From contig NZ_AP026978.1 in the NCBI RefSeq assembly GCF_027924405.1, forward strand, positions 2,232,001-2,296,000: 64,000 bases of DNA. Direction: 5' to 3'. The notes beneath the pieces were generated by a model. The model searched no databases, was not told the DNA's origin, and saw only the letters and a program-made list of their open reading frames with translations. Shown one piece after another: positions 27,137 to 41,416 of the stretch (position 1 is the stretch's first letter; each line of letters starts with the position of its first letter). This stretch comes from Nocardia sputorum (GTDB taxonomy: Bacteria; Actinomycetota; Actinomycetes; Mycobacteriales; Mycobacteriaceae). Both the position numbers and the translations under genes were made by a program.

Positions 27137-27592
27137 TCAGTCGAGGCTGTCGCAGTTGATGCCGTCGTCGCTGCCGTTGATCGTCTTGGTCTGGCAGTAG
27201 GTGAACGTCGCCCCGCCCGCGCCCGGAGAATCGACGAGTTGCAGCCGGTCGGCCCAGGTTTCGGTGAGCTGACGCAGCTGCTCGTCGCCGAGCGCCTCCG
27301 ACGGTGACTCCGGGATGGTCATCGGCCGATCGACCAGATCGATGCGCAGCCTGCGGGTGAAATCGGCGGTGGCGCCCGCCCGGATGTCCACCAGCACCGG
27401 GCGGCCGTCCTGATCGGCGTGCGGCGCCGCGGAATCGATCACGCGCAGGACATCGGACCGACTGAAGGTCCACGTTCCCTCGGCGACGCGCACGCTGATC
27501 TGCCGGTCGGATTCCGCGACCAGCAAGCCCTGGAGCGGAGGAACGCGGTCAGCCTTCGGCGTCGTACCGGGAGGGTGGATTGCGTCGGTCAT
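27137..27592 (-). CDS. putative graspetide precursor with a large leader domain
   Basis: 151-aa protein directly upstream of the ATP-grasp gene. Residues 20-120 look like a small folded domain (LQGLLVAESDRQISVRVAEG, TWTFSRSDVLRVID, RLRIDLVDRP, EQLRQLTETWADRL). A Gly/Ala/Pro linker (121-129) leads to a C-terminal tail (131-151) rich in possible side-chain nucleophiles (Thr131, Thr135, Lys136, Thr137, Ser141, Ser149) and acceptors (Asp142, Asp143, Asp148, Asp151), plus Cys133 and Cys147. That composition is expected for a macrocyclised core. ATG 27590-27592 has GGAG eight bases upstream; a longer frame starts at 27634. The long leader is unusual, so a protein substrate rather than a classical RiPP precursor remains possible. 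Confidence 0.75.
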   Translation of the reverse strand: MTDAIHPPGTTPKADRVPPLQGLLVAESDRQISVRVAEGTWTFSRSDVLRVIDSAAPHADQDGRPVLVDIRAGATADFTRRLRIDLVDRPMTIPESPSEALGDEQLRQLTETWADRLQLVDSPGAGGATFTYCQTKTINGSDDGINCDSLD

Positions 27593-27977
27593 AGCCGTTT
27601 CTCCGATCTGCTCACGATTTGCCACGACCCCCAAGCGTGTGAGCGATCATATCGCGGCGAGGGGCGCTACCGGCTCGGATCGCGAGATTTCCCGGCCCGT
27701 GGCAAACCGAATTCCGATCCAAAAGCGGCGAGGGCCGAAAGATTTCCGGTAGGCTGGAAATACCTCCAGCGCAATCAAGGAGCTATTCGCACGCGGTGCA
27801 CGGACGGTGTCCATAGCCCGATATTGGCGGCTGTGCATCTGTACATTCGCGCAGCTCGGTGGGGTCATGGCGGCCGGGTGCGCACGGCATCGTATATCCT
27901 CCGCCCCGATCTGCGTCGCGTCTGATCGGCTTGCCCGAATCCGGTTGTGTGTCCGCGGTTCCGAGCTTCGCTGGAAG
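27593..27977. other. 385-bp intergenic region upstream of the graspetide operon
   Basis: Less GC-rich than its surroundings. A TATGAT hexamer on the minus strand (27651-27646) could be the -10 of the precursor operon, giving a leader of about 45 nt; the -35 is not obvious. An inverted repeat ATTTCC-N8-GGAAAT lies at 27742-27761. No credible gene; the region is flanked by the 3' end of the cupin gene. Confidence 0.4.
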
Positions 27978-28481
27978 TCAGCCCCGGTTCGCGTTGCGCT
28001 CCGCCCACCAGGCGGGAGCGTCGATGAAGTGGTTGTCGAACTCTTCCTGCGCGGCGGCGAGTTCGGTCATCGTGGATTCTCCCGCGGCGATCCGCTCCAG
28101 CAGCCGGAAGTACTCGAATCGCTGCACGCCCGGGGTGAGCGCGATGAGGATGCGCGCCGTGCTGTCGGGCGCGGCGCCGAAGGCATGCGGCATGAATTTC
28201 GGGACAACGATCGACCCGCCCGCGCCGACGGTGACGATGCGGTCACCGGCCAGCAGTTGCAGTTCCCCCTCGGCGACGTAGAAAAGCTCGTCGGAACGCG
28301 TGTGGTAATGCGGCGCCGCCCCGTCCGCGCCGCGATCCATGCTGACCTCGAGTGTGCTCAGGCCGCCGCCCGCCTCCTCGGCGTCGATCAGCAGGCGCAG
28401 GGTGACCGATGTGGTGCGCAGGGTCTCCGCGTCCTGCGGCTGGCGGATCGCGACGTCCTTGCGAGCAGTGGGGGTGTGCAT
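27978..28481 (-). CDS. cupin domain-containing protein
   Basis: 167-aa single-domain cupin. The two metal-binding motifs are recognisable: HYHTRSDELFYVAEGELQLL (motif 1, two His and a Glu) and KFMPHAFGA (motif 2, PHAF). A helical tail follows (EYFRLLERIAAGESTMTELA). Such proteins are often quercetin-dioxygenase-like or regulators; the substrate is unknown. I prefer ATG 28479-28481, which has GGAG seven bases upstream, over ATG 28493, which has none. It is divergent from a MarR gene with a palindrome between them. Confidence 0.83.
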   Translation of the reverse strand: MHTPTARKDVAIRQPQDAETLRTTSVTLRLLIDAEEAGGGLSTLEVSMDRGADGAAPHYHTRSDELFYVAEGELQLLAGDRIVTVGAGGSIVVPKFMPHAFGAAPDSTARILIALTPGVQRFEYFRLLERIAAGESTMTELAAAQEEFDNHFIDAPAWWAERNANRG

Positions 28482-28507
28482 CGAGGTCTCCATTAGTTCG
28501 TCCGCTG

Positions 28508-28527
28508 ATAATTCGATACCGAACTAT
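28508..28527. promoter_or_regulatory. candidate MarR operator between the cupin and MarR genes
   Basis: 20-bp imperfect palindrome ATA-N-TTCG-N4-CGAA-N-TAT in the divergent intergenic region. The outer and inner arms pair perfectly, apart from the unpaired N positions. MarR dimers typically bind sites of this size between the regulator and its divergent target. Confidence 0.55.
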
Positions 28528-28551
28528 ATCTCACCGAATAGAATCTTGTCC

Positions 28552-29058
28552 ATGACCGAGCGGAAGACGGACGCCGTGGACGCGATCGTGGCGCAGTGGG
28601 AACGGGAACGCCCCGATCTCGATCTCGAGGCGATGGCCGTGGTCGGACGGCTGGGCCGGCTGCTGGTGGTGGCCCAGCGGGAGATCGAGGCGGTGTTCGG
28701 CAAGCACGGCCTGCAACGCGGCGAGTTCGATGTGCTTGCCGCGCTGCGCCGTTCGGGCGAGCCGTTCGAACTCAACCCCTCGGCCCTCGCCGACACGTTG
28801 ATGCTGTCACGTGCGGGCATGACCGGACGGCTGGATCGCCTGGAGTCGGCGGGGCTGGTGCGGCGCGTGGCCGACGCGCACGACCGCCGGGCGGTGCGCG
28901 TCGCCCTGACCGAACCGGGGCGCGAACTGGTCGACACCGTGGTCACCGAGCACACCGCGAACGAGACCCGGCTGCTGTCGGTGCTCACCGCGAGCGAACG
29001 CCGGGAACTGGACCGAATCGCGCGAATCCTGCTCAGCAGCATGGAACCGGGCGCGTAA
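28552..29058 (+). CDS. MarR family transcriptional regulator
   Basis: 168-aa winged-helix regulator. QREIEAVFGKHGLQRGEFDV, LMLSRAGMTGRLDRLESAGL (recognition helix) and RRVADAHDRRAVRVALTEPG (wing) are classical MarR segments. ATG 28552 was chosen over the longer frame because the MarR N-terminus starts there. It is divergent from the cupin gene and probably controls it together with its own expression. Ligand unknown. Confidence 0.88.
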   Translation: MTERKTDAVDAIVAQWERERPDLDLEAMAVVGRLGRLLVVAQREIEAVFGKHGLQRGEFDVLAALRRSGEPFELNPSALADTLMLSRAGMTGRLDRLESAGLVRRVADAHDRRAVRVALTEPGRELVDTVVTEHTANETRLLSVLTASERRELDRIARILLSSMEPGA

Positions 29059-29218
29059 TCGCGATAGCTCACGCACCCGTCTCCGCACTGAATCGCGCTC
29101 TACATGGGAGAACTCGTGCCTCGATGAGGTAGCCCGATACTCGTGTCAACGCGCCGCGGGGGGTCTACCTTGGGATTCCGTGCCGAAGGGGTCGGCGCGG
29201 TTGTGCAAGGAGGACACG

Positions 29219-30013
29219 ATGATCGACATCATCACGCTCCGCGGCACCGGCGAGCCGCGCAACTCCGGCGGAACGCCCGCGGGCATGCTGCACGACGTCA
29301 CGAAACTGCTCGACACCAGCAGATTCAGCTGCTTCGAACCGGATTGGCCCGCTTCTGTCGGCCCCGTCCCGGAGGCGTGGGGACCTTCGCTGGAGACCTC
29401 GGTACGGCTCGGAGTCGCCGCCGGGGTGAAGGCGATCCAGGACTCGCCGAACGTCTGCGGCCTGCTGAGCTATTCGCTCGGCGGCATCTGCGCCAGCCGC
29501 ATCCTGGAGGGTGTCCAGTCCGGGAAGTACAAGAACACCGACGGCACGCCGCTGGAAATCGCCTTCGTGGTGAACATCGCCAACCCCCTGCGCCGCGCCG
29601 GGCAGTCGGTGGCGAATCTCTGCCCGGCGAATACGTTCGGCCTGCACGGGCAGCGCGGCGCGTGGCCCGCCTCGGTCGCGGTGCGCGAGTACGCCAATCC
29701 GGGCGACATCATCACCGCGTCACCGGGCAATTCGCCGTTGCGCGTCATCGACGTGGGCATCTCGCCGTTCTCCTTCGTGGAGGGCGCCCGCATCGGCGAC
29801 ATCGCGCCGCTGATCTTCGCCGAACTGCTGGAGATCCTGCTGCGCGACCCGATCGGCAACCTCGACCGCTACACCGCGGCGGTCCGCGGCGTCGTCGGCT
29901 ACCTCACCCCGTGGCCCTACGGCCAGCACGTCCTCTACAACCATCAGCACATGCCCGGGACGAACGTCCCGTGGACCACGCACGCCGCCGAGTACATCAA
30001 TACGACGTACTGA
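29219..30013 (+). CDS. lysin B/cutinase-like alpha/beta hydrolase
   Basis: 264-aa hydrolase resembling mycobacteriophage lysin B, the esterase that frees mycolic acids from arabinogalactan. Candidate triad: Ser86 in LLSYSLGGICAS, Asp163 in ANPGDIITASPG and His255 in WTTHAAEYIN. The spacing is close to what I recall for D29 LysB (Ser82, Asp166, His240). GTGEPRNSGG at the N-terminus fits the oxyanion region. The nucleophile elbow lacks the first Gly of GxSxG (Ser84 instead). It has no signal peptide. ATG 29219 follows AAGGAGG. No phage genes are nearby, so it may be domesticated. Confidence 0.7.
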   Translation: MIDIITLRGTGEPRNSGGTPAGMLHDVTKLLDTSRFSCFEPDWPASVGPVPEAWGPSLETSVRLGVAAGVKAIQDSPNVCGLLSYSLGGICASRILEGVQSGKYKNTDGTPLEIAFVVNIANPLRRAGQSVANLCPANTFGLHGQRGAWPASVAVREYANPGDIITASPGNSPLRVIDVGISPFSFVEGARIGDIAPLIFAELLEILLRDPIGNLDRYTAAVRGVVGYLTPWPYGQHVLYNHQHMPGTNVPWTTHAAEYINTTY

Positions 30014-30055
30014 GCACCTTCCGCCACCCGAGGACCCGCGGCGGCGGGGCAGCGC

Positions 30056-30622
30056 TCATTGCTTGCGACGGACCGACGCCTCGACCAAATCCAGCACCGC
30101 CGAGAGGTTCTCGTTGGTGTGCCCGGAGGCGATCCGGGCGATGAGTCCGTCGAGGACCAGGTCCAGGTAACCGAGCAGAACGTCGGTGGGCACGTCGTCG
30201 CGCAGCGCGCCCGCGGCCTTGCGGCGTTCCAGGCGGGCCAGGGTGGCGGCGGTGAGTTCGGCCGAACGCTGGGTCCAGCCCGCGCGGAACTCGGGGTCGG
30301 TGCGCAGCCGTCGCGCGATCTCCAAACGCGTACCGAGCCAGTTGAACTGCTCCGGGTGGGCGAGCATGTCGCGCATCACCTGCACGATGCCCTGGTTGGC
30401 CGCGACGTCGGCCATGCGTTCGGCGTCCTCCTGAGCGAGGGCGAAGAACAGCGCGTCCTTGTCGCGGAAGTGGTGGAAAATGGCGCCCCTGGATAGCCCG
30501 ATCTCCTCCTCGAGGCGGCGCACGGTTGCGCCGTCGTAGCCGTACTCGGCGAAGCAACGGCGTGCTCCATCGAGAATCTGGCTGCGCCGGGCGGCGAGGT
30601 GATCGTCACTGACCTTGGGCAC
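30056..30622 (-). CDS. acnR: TetR family regulator AcnR
   Basis: 188-aa TetR regulator. The HTH is at about residues 11-55 (RRSQILDGARRCFAEYGYDG, then EIGLSRGAIFHHFRDKDALF). It lies immediately downstream of acn, as AcnR does in Corynebacterium and Rv1474c in M. tuberculosis. AcnR represses aconitase in Corynebacterium glutamicum; the same role is inferred here. Its start is 26 bp after a strong hairpin that follows acn, so its expression relative to acn is probably attenuated. Confidence 0.88.
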   Translation of the reverse strand: MPKVSDDHLAARRSQILDGARRCFAEYGYDGATVRRLEEEIGLSRGAIFHHFRDKDALFFALAQEDAERMADVAANQGIVQVMRDMLAHPEQFNWLGTRLEIARRLRTDPEFRAGWTQRSAELTAATLARLERRKAAGALRDDVPTDVLLGYLDLVLDGLIARIASGHTNENLSAVLDLVEASVRRKQ

Positions 30623-30648
30623 GGAATCCTCCAGCGGGGAAACACGGA

Positions 30649-30679
30649 CCCCCGCATCGGCGGTCCACCGATGCGGGGG
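30649..30679 (-). terminator. terminator hairpin between acn and acnR
   Basis: Perfect 12-bp stem CCCCCGCATCGG / CCGATGCGGGGG with a 7-nt loop, 56 bp downstream of the acn stop and 26 bp before the acnR start on the minus strand. On the minus strand it is followed by GTCCGTGTTT, a weak U-run. Confidence 0.7.
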
Positions 30680-30734
30680 TTCTCGCGAACACTAGACCTC
30701 GGAGGCGCGGACCCGCGCCGCCGAAGTGGCGCGA

Positions 30735-34435
<3,701 letters not shown>

Positions 34436-34860
34436 GATCGCGCGACGCCACTTCTGTACGTCGCTCCCGGCCGATTCGATTCTCGAGGCAGCGCGGTTGC
34501 CGTAGCGGCGCCGCGTACCCGGCGCTGGTGGGACGGGAACGCGCCTTCGCTGGATGCGAAGACGCACGGGACCCCACCTGGGGGGTGAACGGGCCGATGG
34601 TATCTACGTAGCTAACTTCCGGGGCGGTTGGTCTCTTATGCGGCCGGGAAGCCGGTGCTCAATGTAGCAAATTTCAAGCAAACGAAGAATTGCGCGCGTC
34701 CACCTGCTTGATGCCGTTTCGTCGGTGACGTAAGTGTCATACGGTTCGAATGGTTCCTGATGGGGAATATGTGTTTCCAGAGGCCATCTGTCGACCACAG
34801 TGCGTGATGGTTCGCCTGATGCCGTAGAGGATTGCCGGAATCCGGTCCCTTGGAGGTGTG
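34436..34860. other. 425-bp leader region of the NlpC/P60 hydrolase gene
   Basis: Non-coding as far as I can see. It contains the candidate c-di-AMP riboswitch (34495-34660) and, downstream, an AT-richer stretch with alternate pairings such as GCCGG repeats near 34644-34655. Confidence 0.5.
34495..34660 (+). ncRNA. candidate c-di-AMP (ydaO/yuaA) riboswitch
   Basis: The leader contains GGGACCCCACC (34568-34578), then TGGGGGGTGAACGGGCC (34579-34595), then GTAGCTAAC (34608-34616). This order and sequence match the conserved ydaO aptamer core as I recall it from Bacillus (GGGGACCCAA...GGGGUGAAUCC...GUCAGCUAAC). The outer stems were not folded, so the boundaries are approximate. Placement ahead of a NlpC/P60 wall hydrolase is a known actinobacterial context, where c-di-AMP turns expression off. 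Confidence 0.6.
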
Positions 34861-36279
34861 ATGCGCAACATCGGCGGGCTGACCCATCGGCGCCGACTAT
34901 CGATCGCTGTGGGATTGCTGAGCTTGGTCGCCGTAGTGGTCACGACCGGGCCGGTCGCTGCTGTGCCCCCTCCTCCGCCGAATCCCAGCGACGCGCAGAT
35001 CGCGCAGGCGGGCGCGCAGGTCGACGCCGGGGTCGCCGAGATCGGCACCCTGATCAACCAGGTCGCCGTGGCCGACCATGAGCTGGGGCGGCTCGACGAG
35101 GCCGTCGCGCAGCGCCGGGAAGACGTCAACAAGGCGCTGGTGGACCTGCAGACCGCGCGCGACGCCGCCGACGCGGCCGCTGTCGTGGTGGTCGACACCC
35201 AGCTGGCCCTGGCCGACGCCGCGGTCCGGGTGGGCCAGGCGCGCCGCGATTTCGACGAGTTCGCCACCCAGGTCTACACCCGCCCTGGCTCCGACTCCAT
35301 GGTCACCTACCTCGCGGCGGCCACCCCTGCGGTCGCGCTGGATCGGGCCCAGCTGCTCGATCTGGTCTCCAAGAACCGTCAGCAGGTGCTGGACGGCCTG
35401 CGGCGCGCCCAGATCGATCAGGGCAACAAGAACTCCACCGCCCGGCGGGCGAAGGCGGACGCCGACGCGGCCGCCGCCACGGCCGCCGCGCGCAAGACCG
35501 ACGCCGAGCATGCCGTCGCCGCGGCCAAGGCCGAACTCGACCGGCAGGCCGCCCAGCGCGACGACCTGCTGCGACGACGCCAGGACGCGCAGGGCCGGCT
35601 CGATCAGGCGCGGCAGAACGTGGCGGGTCTGCAGGGCCAGCGCGACGCGTTCCTGGCCTGGGACGCGATGCGCAAGGCGGAGGAGGCCGCGGTGCGGGCC
35701 GCTGCCGCCGCGGCCGCTGCCCGCGCGGCCGCCGACCGCGCCGCGCTCGACCGCGCCGCCGAACTGGGCACCGGCAAACGCCCGCACACCCAGCTGGAGG
35801 ACGCGCCGCCGCCGCGCCGCAGCGCGCCGCGACCGAAATCGCCCCCGGTCGGGGGCTCGTCGGCAATCGAGATCGTGGTCGATCGGGCCATGTCACAGCT
35901 GGGCGTCACCTATGCCTGGGGCGGCGGCGACGAAGACGGTCCGACCCTCGGCATCCGCGACGGCGGCGTCGCCGACAGCCACGGCGACTACAGCAAAGTC
36001 GGCTTCGACTGCTCCGGCCTGATGGTCTACGCGTTCGCGGGCATCGGAGTCGCGCTGCCGCACTACAGCGGCTACCAGTACAACGCGGGCACGCGCGTGC
36101 CGGTCGGCGACCGTGAGCGCGGCGACATGCTGTTCTGGGGACCGAACGGCAGCCAGCACGTGGCGTTGTATCTGGGCGACGGGCAGATGGTCGAGGCGCC
36201 GGAAAGCGGCGACGTGGTCAAGGTGTCCCCGGTCCGTGAGGGCGGCATCATGCCGTTCGCGGTGCGCATCGTCGACTGA
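34861..36279 (+). CDS. ripA: RipA-like NlpC/P60 peptidoglycan endopeptidase
   Basis: 472-aa secreted hydrolase that cleaves peptidoglycan stem peptides during cell separation. The signal peptide is about residues 1-37. A long coiled-coil domain follows (about 40-290, e.g. QVAVADHELGRLDEAVAQRR and RAAADRAALDRAAELG), then a basic/Pro linker and the NlpC/P60 domain (about 335-472). Cys384 (GFDCSGLMVYAF) and His433 (QHVALYLG) are the catalytic pair, with a polar third residue nearby (EAPESGDVV). I chose ATG 34861 over GTG 34858 because GGAGG at 34852-34856 gives better spacing. Position equals M. tuberculosis Rv1477; the second copy, ripB, is absent. Confidence 0.9.
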   Translation: MRNIGGLTHRRRLSIAVGLLSLVAVVVTTGPVAAVPPPPPNPSDAQIAQAGAQVDAGVAEIGTLINQVAVADHELGRLDEAVAQRREDVNKALVDLQTARDAADAAAVVVVDTQLALADAAVRVGQARRDFDEFATQVYTRPGSDSMVTYLAAATPAVALDRAQLLDLVSKNRQQVLDGLRRAQIDQGNKNSTARRAKADADAAAATAAARKTDAEHAVAAAKAELDRQAAQRDDLLRRRQDAQGRLDQARQNVAGLQGQRDAFLAWDAMRKAEEAAVRAAAAAAAARAAADRAALDRAAELGTGKRPHTQLEDAPPPRRSAPRPKSPPVGGSSAIEIVVDRAMSQLGVTYAWGGGDEDGPTLGIRDGGVADSHGDYSKVGFDCSGLMVYAFAGIGVALPHYSGYQYNAGTRVPVGDRERGDMLFWGPNGSQHVALYLGDGQMVEAPESGDVVKVSPVREGGIMPFAVRIVD

Positions 36280-36420
36280 TCGGCGGACATTCCGGGTGTC
36301 GAGCCGGGGGCTCCGGACCGTCGAATTCCCATTCTGTCGGGTCCGGTTGCGGCATCGGCCGTGATTACCTGGAATAGTTGTGGCAGCACGCACAGGACCA
36401 AGGCGAAAGCGGGGATGTTG

Positions 36421-37589
<1,169 letters not shown>

Positions 37590-37593
<4 letters not shown>

Positions 37594-38575
37594 CCTCGGC
37601 CTCGGATCCGGTCGCACCAGTGTCGATGTCGCCGTCCCACGCACCGCCGTCCTTCCACGCGGGGGAGCTGACCGACCCCAGGCTCACCGTCGCGCTCAAG
37701 ACCCTCGAACTCACCGTGCGCCGCAGGCTCGACGGCGTGCTGCACGGCGATCACCTCGGTCTCATCCCCGGACCCGGCTCCGAGCCGGGCGAGGCGCGCG
37801 CCTATCAGCCCGGCGACGACGTGCGCCAGATGGATTGGTCGGTCACCGCCCGCACCACCCATCCGCACGTGCGGCAGATGATCGCCGACCGGGAACTGGA
37901 AACCTGGATGGTGGTCGATCTGTCGGCCAGCCTCGACTTCGGCACCGCGGCCTGCCAGAAGCGGGATCTCGCCATCGCCGCCGCGGCCGCGATCACCCAC
38001 CTGACCAGCGGCGGCGGCAACCGGATCGGCGCGGTCGTCGCCACCGGCGAACGGTTGACCCGCATCCCCGCGCGCGGCGGGCGCGTCCACGCCCAGTCGC
38101 TGCTGCGCAGCATCGCGACCACCCCGCACGCGCGCGACGGTGTGCGCGGCGACCTGCGTGGCGGCATCGAATCGCTGCGCCGCCCGCAGCGCAAGCGCGG
38201 ACTCGCGGTGATCATCAGCGATTTCCTGGGTGACATCGATTGGCAGCGTTCGCTGCGCGCGATCTCGGCCAGGCACGACCTGCTCGCGGTCGAGGTGCTC
38301 GACCCGCGCGACCTGTCGCTGCCCGACATGGGCGACGTCGTGCTGCACGACCCGGAGACCGGGCGCACCCGCGAGTTCAGCGTGACCGCCACGCTGCGCG
38401 CCGATTTCGCGGCCGCCGCGCAGCGCCACCGTGAGCAGGTCGAGCAGGCCCTGCGCAGTTGCGGCGCTCCGGTGCTCACCTTGCGAACCGATCGGGACTG
38501 GATCGCCGACGTGGTCCGGTTCGTGTCCACCCGGCGCCACAGCTTCGGCGCCCCGACCGGGCGGGTGCCACGTCA

Positions 38576-38579
<4 letters not shown>
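37590..38579 (+). CDS. DUF58 domain-containing protein (Rv1480-like)
   Basis: 329-aa soluble DUF58 protein, a VWA-like fold. GEARAYQPGDDVRQMDWSVT is the family hallmark, followed by TWMVVDLSASLDFGTA (DxSxS, MIDAS-like) and VIISDFLGDIDW. GTG 37590 overlaps the moxR1 stop. With moxR1 and the VWA gene it forms the conserved MoxR-DUF58-VWA module, thought to assist folding or insertion of target complexes. Targets are unknown. Confidence 0.9.
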
Positions 38580-40487
<1,908 letters not shown>

Positions 40488-40507
40488 CCATTCCGAACGC
40501 GTAGCGC

Positions 40508-40527
40508 GGCGGCCGCTCCCGGCCGCC
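40508..40527 (+). terminator. hairpin in the fabG1-inhA spacer
   Basis: Perfect 8-bp GC stem GGCGGCCG / CGGCCGCC with a CTCC loop, 20 bp after the fabG1 stop and 44 bp before the inhA ATG. It may reduce read-through or protect the upstream mRNA end, giving unequal expression of the two genes. Confidence 0.45.
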
Positions 40528-40570
40528 CGCGGCCAACCCCACATTCGAATTTCAGGAGAACCGAGAACTC

Positions 40571-41407
40571 ATGGGCGGACTGCTCGAAGGCAAGACCATC
40601 CTGGTCACGGGCATCATCACCGATGCGTCGATCGCGTTCCGCGCGGCGGCCGTCGCGCAGGAGCAGGGCGCGAAGGTGATCATCACCGGCATCCCGGAGC
40701 GGCTGCGGCTGATCGACCGGATCGCCAAGCGCCTGCCCCAGGAGGTCCCGCCGGCCATCGGGCTCGACGTCACCAGCGAAGAGGACCTCGCCGGTCTCGC
40801 CGACAAGCTGCGGGAACTGGCTCCCGAGGGGATCGACGGAGTGCTGCACTCGATCGCGTTCGCGCCCCGCACCCTGATGGGTCCGGAGGCCCGGCCGTTC
40901 CTCGAGGGACCGGGCCCCGACGCGGCCAAGGCGTTCGAGATCTCGGCGTGGAGCTACGCGTCGCTGTCGCGCGCGGTGCTGCCGGTGATGAACGAGGGCG
41001 GCTCGATCGTCGGCATGGACTTCGATCCGCGCACCGCGATGCCCTACTACAACTGGATGGGTGTGGCGAAGGCGGCGCTCGAATCGGTGAACCGGTACGT
41101 CGCGCGGGAAGTGGGCACCGCCAAGAAGATTCGCTCCAACCTCATCGCGGCAGGCCCGATCAAGACGCTGGCCGCCAAAGCGATCGCGGGCACCGCGACG
41201 GACGACGCGGCCAAGCTCAACCAGCTCAACACCTACTGGGACGGCGCCTCGCCGATCGGCTGGGATGTCGACGACCCCACGGTGGTGGCGAAGTCGATCG
41301 TGGCGCTGCTGTCGGACTGGCTGCCGGGCACCACCGGCTCGATCATCTACGTCGACGGCGGAGCCAGCCACAACACCTGGTTCCCGGAGAACATGGCGAT
41401 CAACTGA
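40571..41407 (+). CDS. inhA: enoyl-ACP reductase InhA
   Basis: 278-aa NADH-dependent enoyl-ACP reductase of FAS-II and target homologue of isoniazid. It shows [10 protein letters not shown] (Ile21, Ser20), Ser94 in VLHSIAF, Phe151 in GMDFDP, Tyr160 and Lys167 in YYNWMGVAK, and [11 protein letters not shown]. Numbering equals M. tuberculosis InhA up to Ser94 and is +2 after it, indicating a 2-residue insertion in the [11 protein letters not shown] segment near the substrate loop. ATG 40571 has AGGAG 12 bases upstream, a long spacing. Confidence 0.96.
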   Translation: MGGLLEGKTILVTGIITDASIAFRAAAVAQEQGAKVIITGIPERLRLIDRIAKRLPQEVPPAIGLDVTSEEDLAGLADKLRELAPEGIDGVLHSIAFAPRTLMGPEARPFLEGPGPDAAKAFEISAWSYASLSRAVLPVMNEGGSIVGMDFDPRTAMPYYNWMGVAKAALESVNRYVAREVGTAKKIRSNLIAAGPIKTLAAKAIAGTATDDAAKLNQLNTYWDGASPIGWDVDDPTVVAKSIVALLSDWLPGTTGSIIYVDGGASHNTWFPENMAIN

Positions 41408-41416
41408 GCCGATCGG

